A stretch of DNA of 64,000 bases, taken from contig JBNLAN010000020.1 of NCBI GenBank assembly GCA_050302175.1, forward strand, positions 1 to 64,000, given 5' to 3'. This DNA is from JBNLAN01 sp050302175. GTDB taxonomy: Bacteria; Pseudomonadota; Zetaproteobacteria; Mariprofundales; Mariprofundaceae. Position numbers and translations under genes: made by a program. Below the pieces are notes generated by a model. The model saw nothing but the letters and a program-made list of their open reading frames with translations, searched no databases and was not told where the DNA came from. Below, one piece after another: positions 17,648 through 26,791 of the stretch (position 1 is its first letter; the number at the start of each line of letters is the position of its first letter).

Positions 17648-18403
17648 TCAAGGCTCGTCACACTCACACTTTTTGTCGTGCAAGAACGGCTCAATCGCCT
17701 TAAGCGCCTCGGTGCCATTCACATGCCCCCGGTATTGATGGTTGGCGCAGTTATGCCAGCCGAAAGTGAGAATCTCTGCCTGCGCAGCCCGGCTATTGGT
17801 CTGCGTTTTGGCCCTTACCCTCATCTCACACTCGGCAGGGGAAGCGTTATTGGCACACCTTTGCTTGATGAAATCCGGCATGGCCTTGCTCGTCTCCTCT
17901 TTCGAGACGAGCACCCGGCTCCATTGCTTGCACTCTGAGACTAGCTCCTCGCCAAGGAACCCTTTCTCCAGTTCGGTCGTATTCCCGGAAATCATGAACT
18001 CCAGCTTTGCAAGATAGAGGTAGGCATTCAGTTGCATATCGCGAATCCGATCAAAGTGATATTTCTTCACCGCCGGAATCTCAGGTAATTGAATAGCTTG
18101 CAGACGATGAAGAGCCTCATCGAACTCCTGCTTGTACCTCTTCTTTTCACTCACGAGTTCTTCAATAGTCGCGTCACTCAATCTGGTGAAAAAAATCTTC
18201 TCTGAAGGCCTGAACGAGTCGAAACCTTTAAAAATGTGGTTTGCAAGCTTCGGCGAAAGCTGCCCCGTATCAAGACCTGCTCGGCAACTGCACAACGCCG
18301 TCTCCCATTGGAAAGGCTCGTATTCGTCTGCATAGGCAACCGCCGAAATCAACAATAGTAACCAGACCAGCGACAGCCACCATTTTGTGGAGCATCGTAT
18401 CAT
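17648..18403 (-). CDS. Secreted hypothetical protein, Cys-rich
   Basis: 251 residues from ATG 18403, preceded by AAGATAGGG. A signal peptide (WWLSLVWLLLLISAVAYA) directs it to the periplasm. The mature part is helical and charged, with cysteines at the start (CSCRAG), middle (SECKQW, RCANN, ECEMR) and end (HNCANHQYRG and KKCECDEP), enough for several disulfides or a metal site. No family recognised. It converges with the aminotransferase gene, with only three bases between their stops. Confidence 0.7.
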   Translation of the reverse strand: MIRCSTKWWLSLVWLLLLISAVAYADEYEPFQWETALCSCRAGLDTGQLSPKLANHIFKGFDSFRPSEKIFFTRLSDATIEELVSEKKRYKQEFDEALHRLQAIQLPEIPAVKKYHFDRIRDMQLNAYLYLAKLEFMISGNTTELEKGFLGEELVSECKQWSRVLVSKEETSKAMPDFIKQRCANNASPAECEMRVRAKTQTNSRAAQAEILTFGWHNCANHQYRGHVNGTEALKAIEPFLHDKKCECDEP

Positions 18404-18468
18404 GGCCCTATCTTGCCACATCAGCCTGCCATGCAGAACCAGCTTCCTCACATGCGGAGCAATCTATA

Positions 18469-19599
18469 TCAAGAAGCGTAACAAACCCGGTTTCGCCCAT
18501 CCTGCTTGGCCTGATACAAGGCATCGTCTGCTCTCTCCATGCAGTGCTCCTCGCAGAGAGTACTGCCATCATGCGCAATGAACACCCCGATACTCGCAGT
18601 CACCCGAATTTTCTTTCCTTCCGCAGTATGCACCACCATCTCTTCCACCTTGGCCCGCACACGCTCGGCAAGCTGCCGCACCTCTTCATCCGAACCATAA
18701 GAGGCCAGAATCGTGAACTCCTCGCCGCCGATGCGCGCCACCAGATCTCCCTTGCGCAAAACACGGCGCAAAACACGCGCAAAACGCTTGAGCACCTCAT
18801 CTCCAACCGCATGGCCATGAGCATCATTGATCTTTTTGAAGTGGTCGATATCGAGCATCAGCACGGCGAAAGGCGTGCTATAGCGACACAGCCGGTAGAA
18901 GTAATGCGATAATTGCGTCTCCAGATAGCGTCGGTTGAAGATTCTGGTGAGCGGATCGAGGATATTCAGCAACTGCAATCTTCGGTTCAGGTGCTCGAGC
19001 TTGCGGTTGGACACATTGAGCTCTCGCGTGCGCCGCTCGACCTTCTGCTCCAGTTGTTCATTGGCCGCCAGCAGATCCTCGTAAAGGCGCGAATTATCAA
19101 TCGCCACCGCCGCCATGGATGCCAGCGAATGCAGCAACAACAGGTCACCATCGCCAAACTCCCCCTTCTCGCGGTGCAGGGCTTGCATCACTCCGATCTT
19201 CTTCCCATGCGGTGTCCACATCGGCACGCACATCATATTGCGGGGGCGAAAATTATCCGGCAGGTCGTCCGAGCTGAATATTTCGCACGAATTGATGTCG
19301 TCGATGATCATCGGCTTGCCACTGTCGTACACTTGCCAGGCAACACCTCGCCCCTCCGGCACATGGATTCCGACCCCTTTCTCCAGACCCAGCGCCACCT
19401 CAGAAACAAGCCCGCCGCTTTCATCATCAGCCAGAAAAATGCTGCACCGTTCCACCCCCAGGAGATTACTGCTTTCGCGAGCGATCAGCCCCAGCAGCGT
19501 CGGCAGGCGACGTTCGGAGGAGAGCCGCAGCCCAAGAGCCACCAAGGTATCAACCTGCTTCTTATGGATATCTTTGGACGCTTCCACGCGGCTGCGCAT
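18469..19599 (-). CDS. GAF-GGDEF diguanylate cyclase
   Basis: 376 residues. GAF sensor domain about 18-170 (RCSIFLADDESGGLVSEVAL and PEGRGVAWQV), a coiled coil about 175-212, then a GGDEF domain about 213-376. The active-site motif is GGEEF (291-295). The inhibitory I-site RKGD (282-285) lies exactly five residues before it, so product inhibition by cyclic di-GMP is expected. It should condense two GTP to cyclic di-GMP in response to a small ligand. AGGAGGG three bases before ATG 19599 and a promoter upstream argue against the longer frame starting at 19674. Confidence 0.9.
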   Translation of the reverse strand: MRSRVEASKDIHKKQVDTLVALGLRLSSERRLPTLLGLIARESSNLLGVERCSIFLADDESGGLVSEVALGLEKGVGIHVPEGRGVAWQVYDSGKPMIIDDINSCEIFSSDDLPDNFRPRNMMCVPMWTPHGKKIGVMQALHREKGEFGDGDLLLLHSLASMAAVAIDNSRLYEDLLAANEQLEQKVERRTRELNVSNRKLEHLNRRLQLLNILDPLTRIFNRRYLETQLSHYFYRLCRYSTPFAVLMLDIDHFKKINDAHGHAVGDEVLKRFARVLRRVLRKGDLVARIGGEEFTILASYGSDEEVRQLAERVRAKVEEMVVHTAEGKKIRVTASIGVFIAHDGSTLCEEHCMERADDALYQAKQDGRNRVCYAS

Positions 19600-19644
19600 A
19601 AGCCCTCCTGCGGTTAAATCATGCAAATAAATCGGTGCTCTTCT

Positions 19645-19674
19645 TTTATAGTCAATTGGAAGACCAAATACCAA
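19645..19674 (-). promoter_or_regulatory. Sigma-70-type promoter for the GAF-GGDEF gene
   Basis: On the minus strand TTGGTA (-35, 19669-19674) and TATAAA (-10, 19645-19650) are 18 bases apart. They lie 46 bases upstream of the ATG at 19599. Confidence 0.5.
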
Positions 19675-19729
19675 TCTTGTTATTTAGCACGGATTGCCGC
19701 TTTCATGCCACACCATGCATCCGCCGCCC

Positions 19730-19757
19730 TTGGTCGCGGCAAGGCATCGTGTTATCT
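19730..19757 (+). promoter_or_regulatory. Possible promoter for secA
   Basis: TTGGTC (19730-19735) and TTATCT (19752-19757) with a 16-base spacer lie 38 bases before the secA start. The match to consensus is only moderate. Confidence 0.3.
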
Positions 19758-19795
19758 TCCCGTCCCCTTATAAATTGACTGGAGCGATCGCCCCG

Positions 19796-22444
19796 ATGTT
19801 TAACGTACTCACCAAAATTTTTGGCAGCCGCAATGAGCGCATTCTGAAAGAGCTGATGCCGGCAGTAGCCCGCATCAACGAGCTGGAAGCCGATATCAAA
19901 ACGCTTTCCGATGATGCCCTCAAGGCCAAGACGGAAGAGTTCAAGCAGCGTATTGCTGATGGTACCTCGCTGGATGAGCTGCTTCCCGAGGCATTTGCCG
20001 TTTGCCGCGAAGGCAGTGTGCGCGCCCTTGGCATGCGCCATTTTGATGTGCAGCTGATCGGCGGCATGATCCTGCATCAGGGTAAAATCGCCGAAATGAA
20101 GACCGGTGAGGGTAAAACCCTGATGGCCACACTGCCGGTCTACCTCAATGCCCTGACCAGTCGCGGTGTGCATGTGGTGACCGTGAACGATTACCTAGCC
20201 AAGCGCGATGCTGCCTGGATGGGTACACTGTACAATTTCCTCGGCCTCTCCGTAGGTGTGGTGGTGCATGGTATCTCCAACGAGGAGCGACAGGCCGCTT
20301 ATGCTGCCGACATCACCTACGGCACCAACAACGAATTCGGCTTCGACTATCTGCGCGATAACATGGCGTTCGCGATGGATGAACTGGTGCAGCGTGACAA
20401 ACATTTTGCCATCGTCGATGAAGTGGACTCTATTCTGGTCGATGAAGCGCGCACGCCTCTGATCATCTCCGGCCCTGCTGAGCAGGCCACCGAGCTCTAC
20501 AAGCAGGCAGATGTGATTACCCGCAAGCTCTCGGCCGAAGATTATGAGAAAGATGAAAAAGATCGCGCCGTTTCATTCACCGAAGAGGGAATCGACCATG
20601 TCGAGGAGCTCTACCGTGAAGCCGGCATTCTGAAAAGCGGCAATCTCTACGATCCGGAAAACGTCAACCTGATGCATGCCGCCACGCAATCCCTGCGTGC
20701 TCACACCCTGTTTACCCGCGAAGTGGACTACATCGTTCGCAGTAATGAGGTGGTGATCATCGACGAATTTACCGGACGCATGATGCCGGGTCGCCGCTAC
20801 TCCGACGGTCAGCATCAGGCGCTGGAAGCCAAGGAGGGTGTGGAGGTACAACCCGAAAACCAGACTTTGGCATCGGTCACTTTCCAGAACTACTTCCGCA
20901 TGTACGACAAGCTTGCTGGCATGACCGGCACCGCCGATACCGAGGCCGAAGAGTTCCAGAAAATTTACAAGCTGGAAGTGGTGATTGTGCCCTCCAACCG
21001 GCCGCTGATTCGTAACGATATGCCCGATCTCATCTACCGCGACCAGAAAGACAAGTATGCGGCCATCATCGAGGATATCGAACAGACGCATGCCAAAGGC
21101 CAGCCGATTCTGGTCGGCACCACCTCCATCGAAAAATCGGAGCTACTCTCTGAGATGCTCAAGAAAAAAGGCATCCAGCATGAAGTTCTGAACGCCAAAC
21201 ATCATGAGCGCGAAGCCGAAATCGTGGCACAGGCGGGACGCAAGGGTGCGCTCACCATTGCCACCAATATGGCGGGCCGCGGCACCGATATCATGCTGGG
21301 CGGCAACCCGGACATGCAGATCGCCGCACTGCCCGAAGATCAGCAGGAGAAAAGAGCGGAGGAGATCCGTGCTGCCTGCAAGACTGAACACGAAGAGGTG
21401 CTGAAAGCAGGCGGGCTGCATATTCTCGGCACCGAACGCCACGAATCCCGCCGCATCGACAATCAGTTGCGCGGTCGTGCCGGACGTCAGGGCGATCCGG
21501 GCTCGACCCGTTTCTACCTCTCCATGGAAGACGATCTCATGCGCATCTTCGGTGGCGAGCGCATGCAGGCAATGCTGATGAAGATGGGCTTTGAAGAGGG
21601 TGTTGCCATTGAGCACCCATGGATTAACAAGGCAATCGAGAATTCGCAGAAGAAGGTCGAGGGCCGCAACTTCGATATCCGCAAACAGCTGCTCGAATAT
21701 GATGATGTGATGAACCAGCAGCGCGATGCGATCTACACGCAGCGCCGCGAACTGCTGGAAGCTGACGATGTGCAGGATGTGCTGGCCGACATGCGCCGTG
21801 ATTTTGTCGAACATGCGATTGAGGAGTTCATGCCGGCACACAGCCACGCCGAAGCGTGGGATCTCGAAGGGCTGGCCGAGCACATGCATCAGCAGCTGTT
21901 GCTGGATGCACCAGTGAAGGCCTGGGTGGATTCGGATGAAATCACCGACGTCGATGCCATGGTGGATCGTCTGGTCGAGGCGCTGGATGAAATGATGGCT
22001 GCCAAAGCGGCCATCGCCGGGGAGGAGGAGCTGCGCCGTTTTGAAAAACACCTGCTGCTCAACATCCTCGACCACCACTGGAAAGAGCATCTGCTCGCCA
22101 TGGATCACTTGCGCCAGAGCGTGGGCCTGCGCGGCTATGCGCAGAAACAGCCATTGCAGGAGTACAAACGTGAATCGTTCGAACTCTTCTCTGGCATGAT
22201 CCGGCGCGTGCGCTCAGAAACCATGATTGCGCTGCACCGCGTGAAAGTGGAACGCTCGGAGCCAGCGCCAATGCCGGAGCCGGCGCGGCAACAGGCGCCG
22301 ATGGTATTCAGCCACGGTAACGAAACCGAGCAAGCCGCCTCGCCGCACACGGTCAAACGTGACCAGCCAAAGGTTGGACGCAACGACCCCTGCCCTTGCG
22401 GTTCAGGCAAAAAATATAAGCAATGTCACGGTAAACGAGTATGA
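19796..22444 (+). CDS. secA: Preprotein translocase ATPase SecA
   Basis: 882 residues, full length. DEAD-motor nucleotide site MKTGEGKTLM (101-110), the preprotein cross-linking domain, second motor region with TNMAGRGTDIMLGG and RGRAGRQGDPG, the helical scaffold and wing, and a C-terminal zinc motif CPCGSGKKYKQCH (866-878) that binds SecB and phospholipid. It drives Sec export with SecYEG. The start is MFNVLTKIFG at 19796, the usual SecA N-terminus; the frame open from 19694 adds an unrelated leader containing the promoter. Confidence 0.98.
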   Translation: MFNVLTKIFGSRNERILKELMPAVARINELEADIKTLSDDALKAKTEEFKQRIADGTSLDELLPEAFAVCREGSVRALGMRHFDVQLIGGMILHQGKIAEMKTGEGKTLMATLPVYLNALTSRGVHVVTVNDYLAKRDAAWMGTLYNFLGLSVGVVVHGISNEERQAAYAADITYGTNNEFGFDYLRDNMAFAMDELVQRDKHFAIVDEVDSILVDEARTPLIISGPAEQATELYKQADVITRKLSAEDYEKDEKDRAVSFTEEGIDHVEELYREAGILKSGNLYDPENVNLMHAATQSLRAHTLFTREVDYIVRSNEVVIIDEFTGRMMPGRRYSDGQHQALEAKEGVEVQPENQTLASVTFQNYFRMYDKLAGMTGTADTEAEEFQKIYKLEVVIVPSNRPLIRNDMPDLIYRDQKDKYAAIIEDIEQTHAKGQPILVGTTSIEKSELLSEMLKKKGIQHEVLNAKHHEREAEIVAQAGRKGALTIATNMAGRGTDIMLGGNPDMQIAALPEDQQEKRAEEIRAACKTEHEEVLKAGGLHILGTERHESRRIDNQLRGRAGRQGDPGSTRFYLSMEDDLMRIFGGERMQAMLMKMGFEEGVAIEHPWINKAIENSQKKVEGRNFDIRKQLLEYDDVMNQQRDAIYTQRRELLEADDVQDVLADMRRDFVEHAIEEFMPAHSHAEAWDLEGLAEHMHQQLLLDAPVKAWVDSDEITDVDAMVDRLVEALDEMMAAKAAIAGEEELRRFEKHLLLNILDHHWKEHLLAMDHLRQSVGLRGYAQKQPLQEYKRESFELFSGMIRRVRSETMIALHRVKVERSEPAPMPEPARQQAPMVFSHGNETEQAASPHTVKRDQPKVGRNDPCPCGSGKKYKQCHGKRV

Positions 22445-23016
22445 GTACAGCAACCCAACTGATTGAACGAAGCAATGGTCAATGTGAACTCTGCAGAGAC
22501 ACCAACGATCTCGTGGTGTATGAGGTGCCGATTTCAGATGGCAGCCCTGAGCAGAGCGTACTGGTCTGCGCCACCTGCTTCGAGCAGATTCACGATAGCG
22601 ACAAAATCGATCCCAAGCATTGGCGCTGTCTGAACGACAGCATGTGGAGCAGTGTGCCAGCCGTACAAGTCATGGCGTGGCGTATGCTGGTGAGATTACG
22701 CGCCCGGGGCGAGAGCTGGACGCATGACCTCATTGATATGCTGTATCTGGATGACGCCTCCCGCGCCTGGGCTGAAAGCGGACTCGAAGCTGACGACGCC
22801 ATCAAACATGTGGACTGCTTTGGGGCCACACTGCAAGCCGGCGACTCTGTCACCCTGATCAAAGATCTGGATGTGAAGGGCTCCAGCATTACCGCCAAGC
22901 GCGGCACAGCTGTGCGCAATATCCGGCTGGTGGCCGATAACCCGGAGCAGATCGAAGGCAAAGTCGAGGGGCAGCAGATCGTTATCCTCACCAAATTTGT
23001 GAAAAAGTCAGGATGA
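22441..23016 (+). CDS. phnA: PhnA-family zinc-ribbon protein
   Basis: 191 residues. An N-terminal zinc ribbon CELCRDTNDL with a second pair in VCATCFEQI is followed by a C-terminal SH3-like PhnA domain (FGATLQAGDSVTLIKDLDVKGSSITAKRGT), the usual arrangement of YjdM/PhnA. The name is historical; these proteins are not required for phosphonate use. Its ATG overlaps the secA stop by 4 bases, so it is probably translated with secA, which is not a usual pairing. Confidence 0.92.
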   Translation: MSTATQLIERSNGQCELCRDTNDLVVYEVPISDGSPEQSVLVCATCFEQIHDSDKIDPKHWRCLNDSMWSSVPAVQVMAWRMLVRLRARGESWTHDLIDMLYLDDASRAWAESGLEADDAIKHVDCFGATLQAGDSVTLIKDLDVKGSSITAKRGTAVRNIRLVADNPEQIEGKVEGQQIVILTKFVKKSG

Positions 23017-23037
23017 AGTCCTGAGCAACAAAGTGAT

Positions 23038-23487
23038 TTAGTCTGGCATACGCCCGACAATATCGAGAGCCGAAATGGTGCCAATCAAACGACCCTCGTC
23101 GTCAATCACCAGCACGTTATGCGAATCGCTTTGCAAAAACACCAGCTGGGCAGCGATAGCGCTGGTCGGATCATCTCCCCTGACCATCATGAATTTCAGA
23201 TCCATAACTTCGCTAACCGGATGTCCGGCAATCCCGTCCAGCCTCTTGTAAACACTTGGAATATCAGGCCCGCCACGCATCGGTGGCAGCAGCTCCTCCG
23301 ACACATAATCGGGCAGCGCCGCATGCAGTATCGCTCTCGCTGTAATAATGCCAATCGGAACACCATTGGCATCGATCACCGGCAAATCGTGTAACTTATG
23401 CTTTCGTAATGTCGCGGCCGCTTCGTGCACAGTGGCGTCCGGCGTGAGTGTGATAAGCTTGTGGGTCATGATATTGGATGCGTGCAT
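23038..23487 (-). CDS. Tandem CBS-domain protein
   Basis: 149 residues from ATG 23487 with GAAGGAGGGAG upstream. It contains two CBS motifs: MTHKLITLTPDATVHEAAAT with HDLPVIDANGVPIGIIT, and VSEVMDLKFMMV with NVLVIDDEGRLIGTIS. A CBS pair forms a Bateman module that binds adenosyl nucleotides and regulates partner proteins. No catalytic domain is attached. It lies on the minus strand at the end of the lipoprotein operon, 79 bases from it. The longer frame from 23682 runs antisense-like through intergenic sequence and is not used. Confidence 0.88.
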   Translation of the reverse strand: MHASNIMTHKLITLTPDATVHEAAATLRKHKLHDLPVIDANGVPIGIITARAILHAALPDYVSEELLPPMRGGPDIPSVYKRLDGIAGHPVSEVMDLKFMMVRGDDPTSAIAAQLVFLQSDSHNVLVIDDEGRLIGTISALDIVGRMPD

Positions 23488-23566
23488 CTGCTCCCTCCTT
23501 CTGCACTCGATAGAAGTATAGAGCAAATCGTCACTTTTGAGAAAAGCTATATCAGCACAAGAAAAT

Positions 23567-25069
23567 TCACGGGGCTTCAGGCTTCTCCACCCACCAGAAA
23601 CGTTTATCCCAGTAGGGGTAAGTGGTGATATCAGGGTTGTTAAAATCGATATGATGGACCGGATCGCCCTCGTTGTATCCAAACACCTTCATGTGAACCC
23701 TGTCGCTCTCGGGGAACAGGTGCAGTGCATCCTTGATGTTCCACCATGCTCCCATAGTACGATCAAGCACGGAGCGGTTCGGGCCAAACATCTGGTCAAC
23801 CCATTCGAGAAGACTGCCATTGGGCACAGTACCGAACGTGTAGGGCGCAATTTCAGCTGCATCAGCATGCGGATGCAGCGAAAGATTGTAGAATTGGGTG
23901 TTTTTGTTTGCCTGCAGGTAGTCACCCACGGAATCGATGGTGTTGCTGATGTTGTCAGCAGCAGCCATAAACACGATGTTGTCGTAAGGAATATTTGGAT
24001 ATGACTCGATAGCCTTGTTAATAATGATGGCGCCCATACTGTGCCCAATGATTGTAATATGGGCTTTGTGACCATTGCCGACCCGCTCCTCCAGTTTTTT
24101 GAAAAAGATCGAAACCGCTCCGCTGCCGCGTCGAAATGCCTTGGCCTCGGTTGTGCATGTATCTTTTGCGTTGCTCAACTCCACCGGATTGCGAAACAGG
24201 GTTTCGGTTCGGCGTAACATATTCTCCCAACCGGTACCCCCCATGCTATCGACGAACGGCATTGTGACCATTTTTGGAAAGAACATGATCAGGTTGAAGC
24301 CATCATGTAGCGAAAAGCCGTTGGTATTGCGGTTCCCCTTATGGCAAAAATGTACGCCTGATTTTGGGTCACGTAATTCCGACGGCTTTGATGGGCCATC
24401 ACAACGCTGTGTCTCAGGAGCCATAATATTTTTCTTGTCTCCAATTGAGGTCCAATACTGATAAGTCTGCTGCCCCCAGGCCAGTGGCGCATTGAATATC
24501 GCAACACCGGTATCCTTTAACAGATAGAGTGGCATCGTCACCACTCCCAATAACAGGTTGTGCTGACCACCACGAATGCAGCATAGCTGTTCGAAATAGG
24601 ATGCCACGATTCCCGAACGCCAGACGAGGAATACAGGGAAATAGCCATCGTCCGGATCATTTGGATCGCCTAATATTTCCGGATACTGCTTGGTCACTCT
24701 CCGAAGGCTGTTTTCCAGCGAATTCATGCCCCCGTGGATAAAGATCAGAAGCCGCTTTTTACCCGAAGCTTCGAAAGCGCTTAACATCCTGTCGATATGC
24801 TTATCGAGTGCCGCGAACGATTCGCATTTTCCCTCACTATTTTCGCGAAGCAGTGCTCTGCCCGCACCGTCACTGAAAGTTAGGTCGGTATTAATCGGCA
24901 GATAGTTTCCTGAGTTATCCGATACCAGCATATGCAGAGTAACGTCCGCTTTCTCTCCATTGGCACTAACAGGCACAATGGGCCGACTCTGTCCACTGCA
25001 GGCAGTCAGAAATATCATCAATAATACAAAAGCCCAAACTTTCAGATATTGCAAAGTCTTTTCCCTCAT
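23567..25069 (-). CDS. Lipoprotein alpha/beta-hydrolase, paralogue B
   Basis: 500 residues. Lipobox LTAC with anchor Cys24. An alpha/beta hydrolase-like core has the oxyanion-type FIHGG (110-114) and nucleophile elbow IGHSMG with Ser344. HADAAEI near 405 or a later His could be catalytic. Distinctive unassigned stretches are VWRSGIVASYFEQLCC, GVHFCHKGN and YPYWDKRFWW. Very similar over the whole length to the product of 26788-28299, so it arose by duplication. Probably an envelope lipase or esterase. Starts 18 bases after the DUF4153 gene, same operon. Confidence 0.78.
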   Translation of the reverse strand: MREKTLQYLKVWAFVLLMIFLTACSGQSRPIVPVSANGEKADVTLHMLVSDNSGNYLPINTDLTFSDGAGRALLRENSEGKCESFAALDKHIDRMLSAFEASGKKRLLIFIHGGMNSLENSLRRVTKQYPEILGDPNDPDDGYFPVFLVWRSGIVASYFEQLCCIRGGQHNLLLGVVTMPLYLLKDTGVAIFNAPLAWGQQTYQYWTSIGDKKNIMAPETQRCDGPSKPSELRDPKSGVHFCHKGNRNTNGFSLHDGFNLIMFFPKMVTMPFVDSMGGTGWENMLRRTETLFRNPVELSNAKDTCTTEAKAFRRGSGAVSIFFKKLEERVGNGHKAHITIIGHSMGAIIINKAIESYPNIPYDNIVFMAAADNISNTIDSVGDYLQANKNTQFYNLSLHPHADAAEIAPYTFGTVPNGSLLEWVDQMFGPNRSVLDRTMGAWWNIKDALHLFPESDRVHMKVFGYNEGDPVHHIDFNNPDITTYPYWDKRFWWVEKPEAP

Positions 25070-25087
25070 CTCTCTAAGATGTTCTAA

Positions 25088-26791
25088 TTAATTGGGCACA
25101 ACATGCCATATGTCATTGCCGGATTTGAGCGCCTTCCACGGACTTTTCACAACACGCACACCATCTTTCCTGATCTGCTCGCGAAACTTCGCACGGTTGC
25201 CCTGACCCTCGAGTCGACCAGCTATCTCCCACTTCCCATCCCTGCGCGCCAGCAGTGTCAGATTCCAGTTCGAGGCCATCACTGCATCTTCAACGCCATC
25301 GCCATTCATGTCGGCAAGAAAAATCAGACAATCAGTATTGGAAAAGCAGGCAGAATATGGCCAGTCCCTTTGCTTGTTTCGCAGCAACTCTATCAGTCCT
25401 CCATCAAGCTCTCTGCCCGCGGGATACACCTCAAACAACTTCGCCACATCGGCCACATCTTTCACCTGTTCCTTACTCCAGCGATACTCTTTCAGCAACG
25501 CCTGCTCAGCCCGCTGACGGATCAGTTCACTCTCCGGATGCGTCTCGACCTCTTTCAAGAATTGCAATTTCTCCAGCCCCACCCTGCCCAGGCTAAAGCG
25601 CAAATAATTATAATCGAAATTTGCAGCGGCAACTTTCCCATCCAGCAACCGCGCCACCTGACTATTGGCAGCTACACTCACCGGCGACAGTAGCGGCGAA
25701 TTCACCAGCACAATCAGCAGCAAAATACTCAGCGCTGTCGCGATATTGGCAGGTGCAACCCAGGCGAAGTCGTGCGCCCGCCTGATCAGGTTGCGGGCAG
25801 CAGCAGCGGCATATCCCGTCGCATACATCGACATCACCACAATAATCAACACCGCCCATATTCGATCCACTGTCCAGCCGTGCTGGTCTACGCGCAGATA
25901 AAGCGACCAGGCACAAATCGCCGAAAAAATCGGCAGTGCGAGCATTGGCAACGTCATCGACCAGCGGACAAGCCCCCCCTCCCGCTCACTATCGCCGCGC
26001 TGAAAAAGACCGTTGATAAACAACACCACAAACACCTGCAACCAGAGCAACAGGAAGGTTGCCTTGCCGGTATCCCACAGCGGTTTCACACCCGATGCAA
26101 TCAGGGCGAATAGAAACAGCACCACAATCAATGCCACCAGCACCATGACAGCGCGAAACAGAAAGTCCACCTTCTGCACAATACCGACATTAAAACGCTG
26201 CAAGCCCAAAGAGAGGCCGTAGGCAAACATCACGCCGGTTGCGGGATAGATAAAATAGCGGTCAAAGAAGAGGTCGGAAAAAAACTTGATGTCGAGCACA
26301 GAGAACAACGCCGCCCACAGGCCAAGCAGAATCCACACCAGGCCCGTAAAAGCACAGGCAACGATAATCACCAGTGTGTTAAGCCAGCCGAACTCGTACA
26401 AATCCGAATAGGGCCATGAAAAGCGCCCTTGCCGCAGCCTGCTTTGCAAAAACGGCAGCGCAATATAGGTCATCACCAACATCGTGGCACCGAAAGCGAA
26501 AATACTACCGAAAGAGTTTTTGTTAATCGTCGCATAGGCAATATGACCTGCGTAAAACCCAAGCACCAACAACACGCCACTCAGACCAGCCAATGCAATC
26601 GCCAGCGCCCTCACTTCACCGAAACGAAAACTCAGCAATCCGGCAACCGGCACCAATAGCACAAGTGTATAAACAGGATAGGCAAACTCCGGCGCCGACA
26701 ACACTGGCCAGTGTTGCCGTATCGCCTCATGCAACAGCAGCAGTAATAGCCCTTGTCCAAATCCAAGTAAAATCGGTATACGCTTAATCAT
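25088..26791 (-). CDS. DUF4153-like multi-pass membrane protein with C-terminal soluble domain
   Basis: 567 residues from ATG 26791, which overlaps the stop of the upstream lipoprotein gene (ATGA). About eleven helices occupy residues 5-390, with LYEFGWLNTLVIIVACAFTG and FFDRYFIYPATGVMFAYGL typical of DUF4153. The last 170 residues are soluble and contain FLADMNGDGVEDAVM, a DxNxDGxxD calcium-loop sequence like FG-GAP or EF-hand loops. The soluble domain would probably be extracytoplasmic. Sandwiched between two paralogous lipoprotein hydrolases. Function unknown. Confidence 0.75.
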   Translation of the reverse strand: MIKRIPILLGFGQGLLLLLLHEAIRQHWPVLSAPEFAYPVYTLVLLVPVAGLLSFRFGEVRALAIALAGLSGVLLVLGFYAGHIAYATINKNSFGSIFAFGATMLVMTYIALPFLQSRLRQGRFSWPYSDLYEFGWLNTLVIIVACAFTGLVWILLGLWAALFSVLDIKFFSDLFFDRYFIYPATGVMFAYGLSLGLQRFNVGIVQKVDFLFRAVMVLVALIVVLFLFALIASGVKPLWDTGKATFLLLWLQVFVVLFINGLFQRGDSEREGGLVRWSMTLPMLALPIFSAICAWSLYLRVDQHGWTVDRIWAVLIIVVMSMYATGYAAAAARNLIRRAHDFAWVAPANIATALSILLLIVLVNSPLLSPVSVAANSQVARLLDGKVAAANFDYNYLRFSLGRVGLEKLQFLKEVETHPESELIRQRAEQALLKEYRWSKEQVKDVADVAKLFEVYPAGRELDGGLIELLRNKQRDWPYSACFSNTDCLIFLADMNGDGVEDAVMASNWNLTLLARRDGKWEIAGRLEGQGNRAKFREQIRKDGVRVVKSPWKALKSGNDIWHVVPN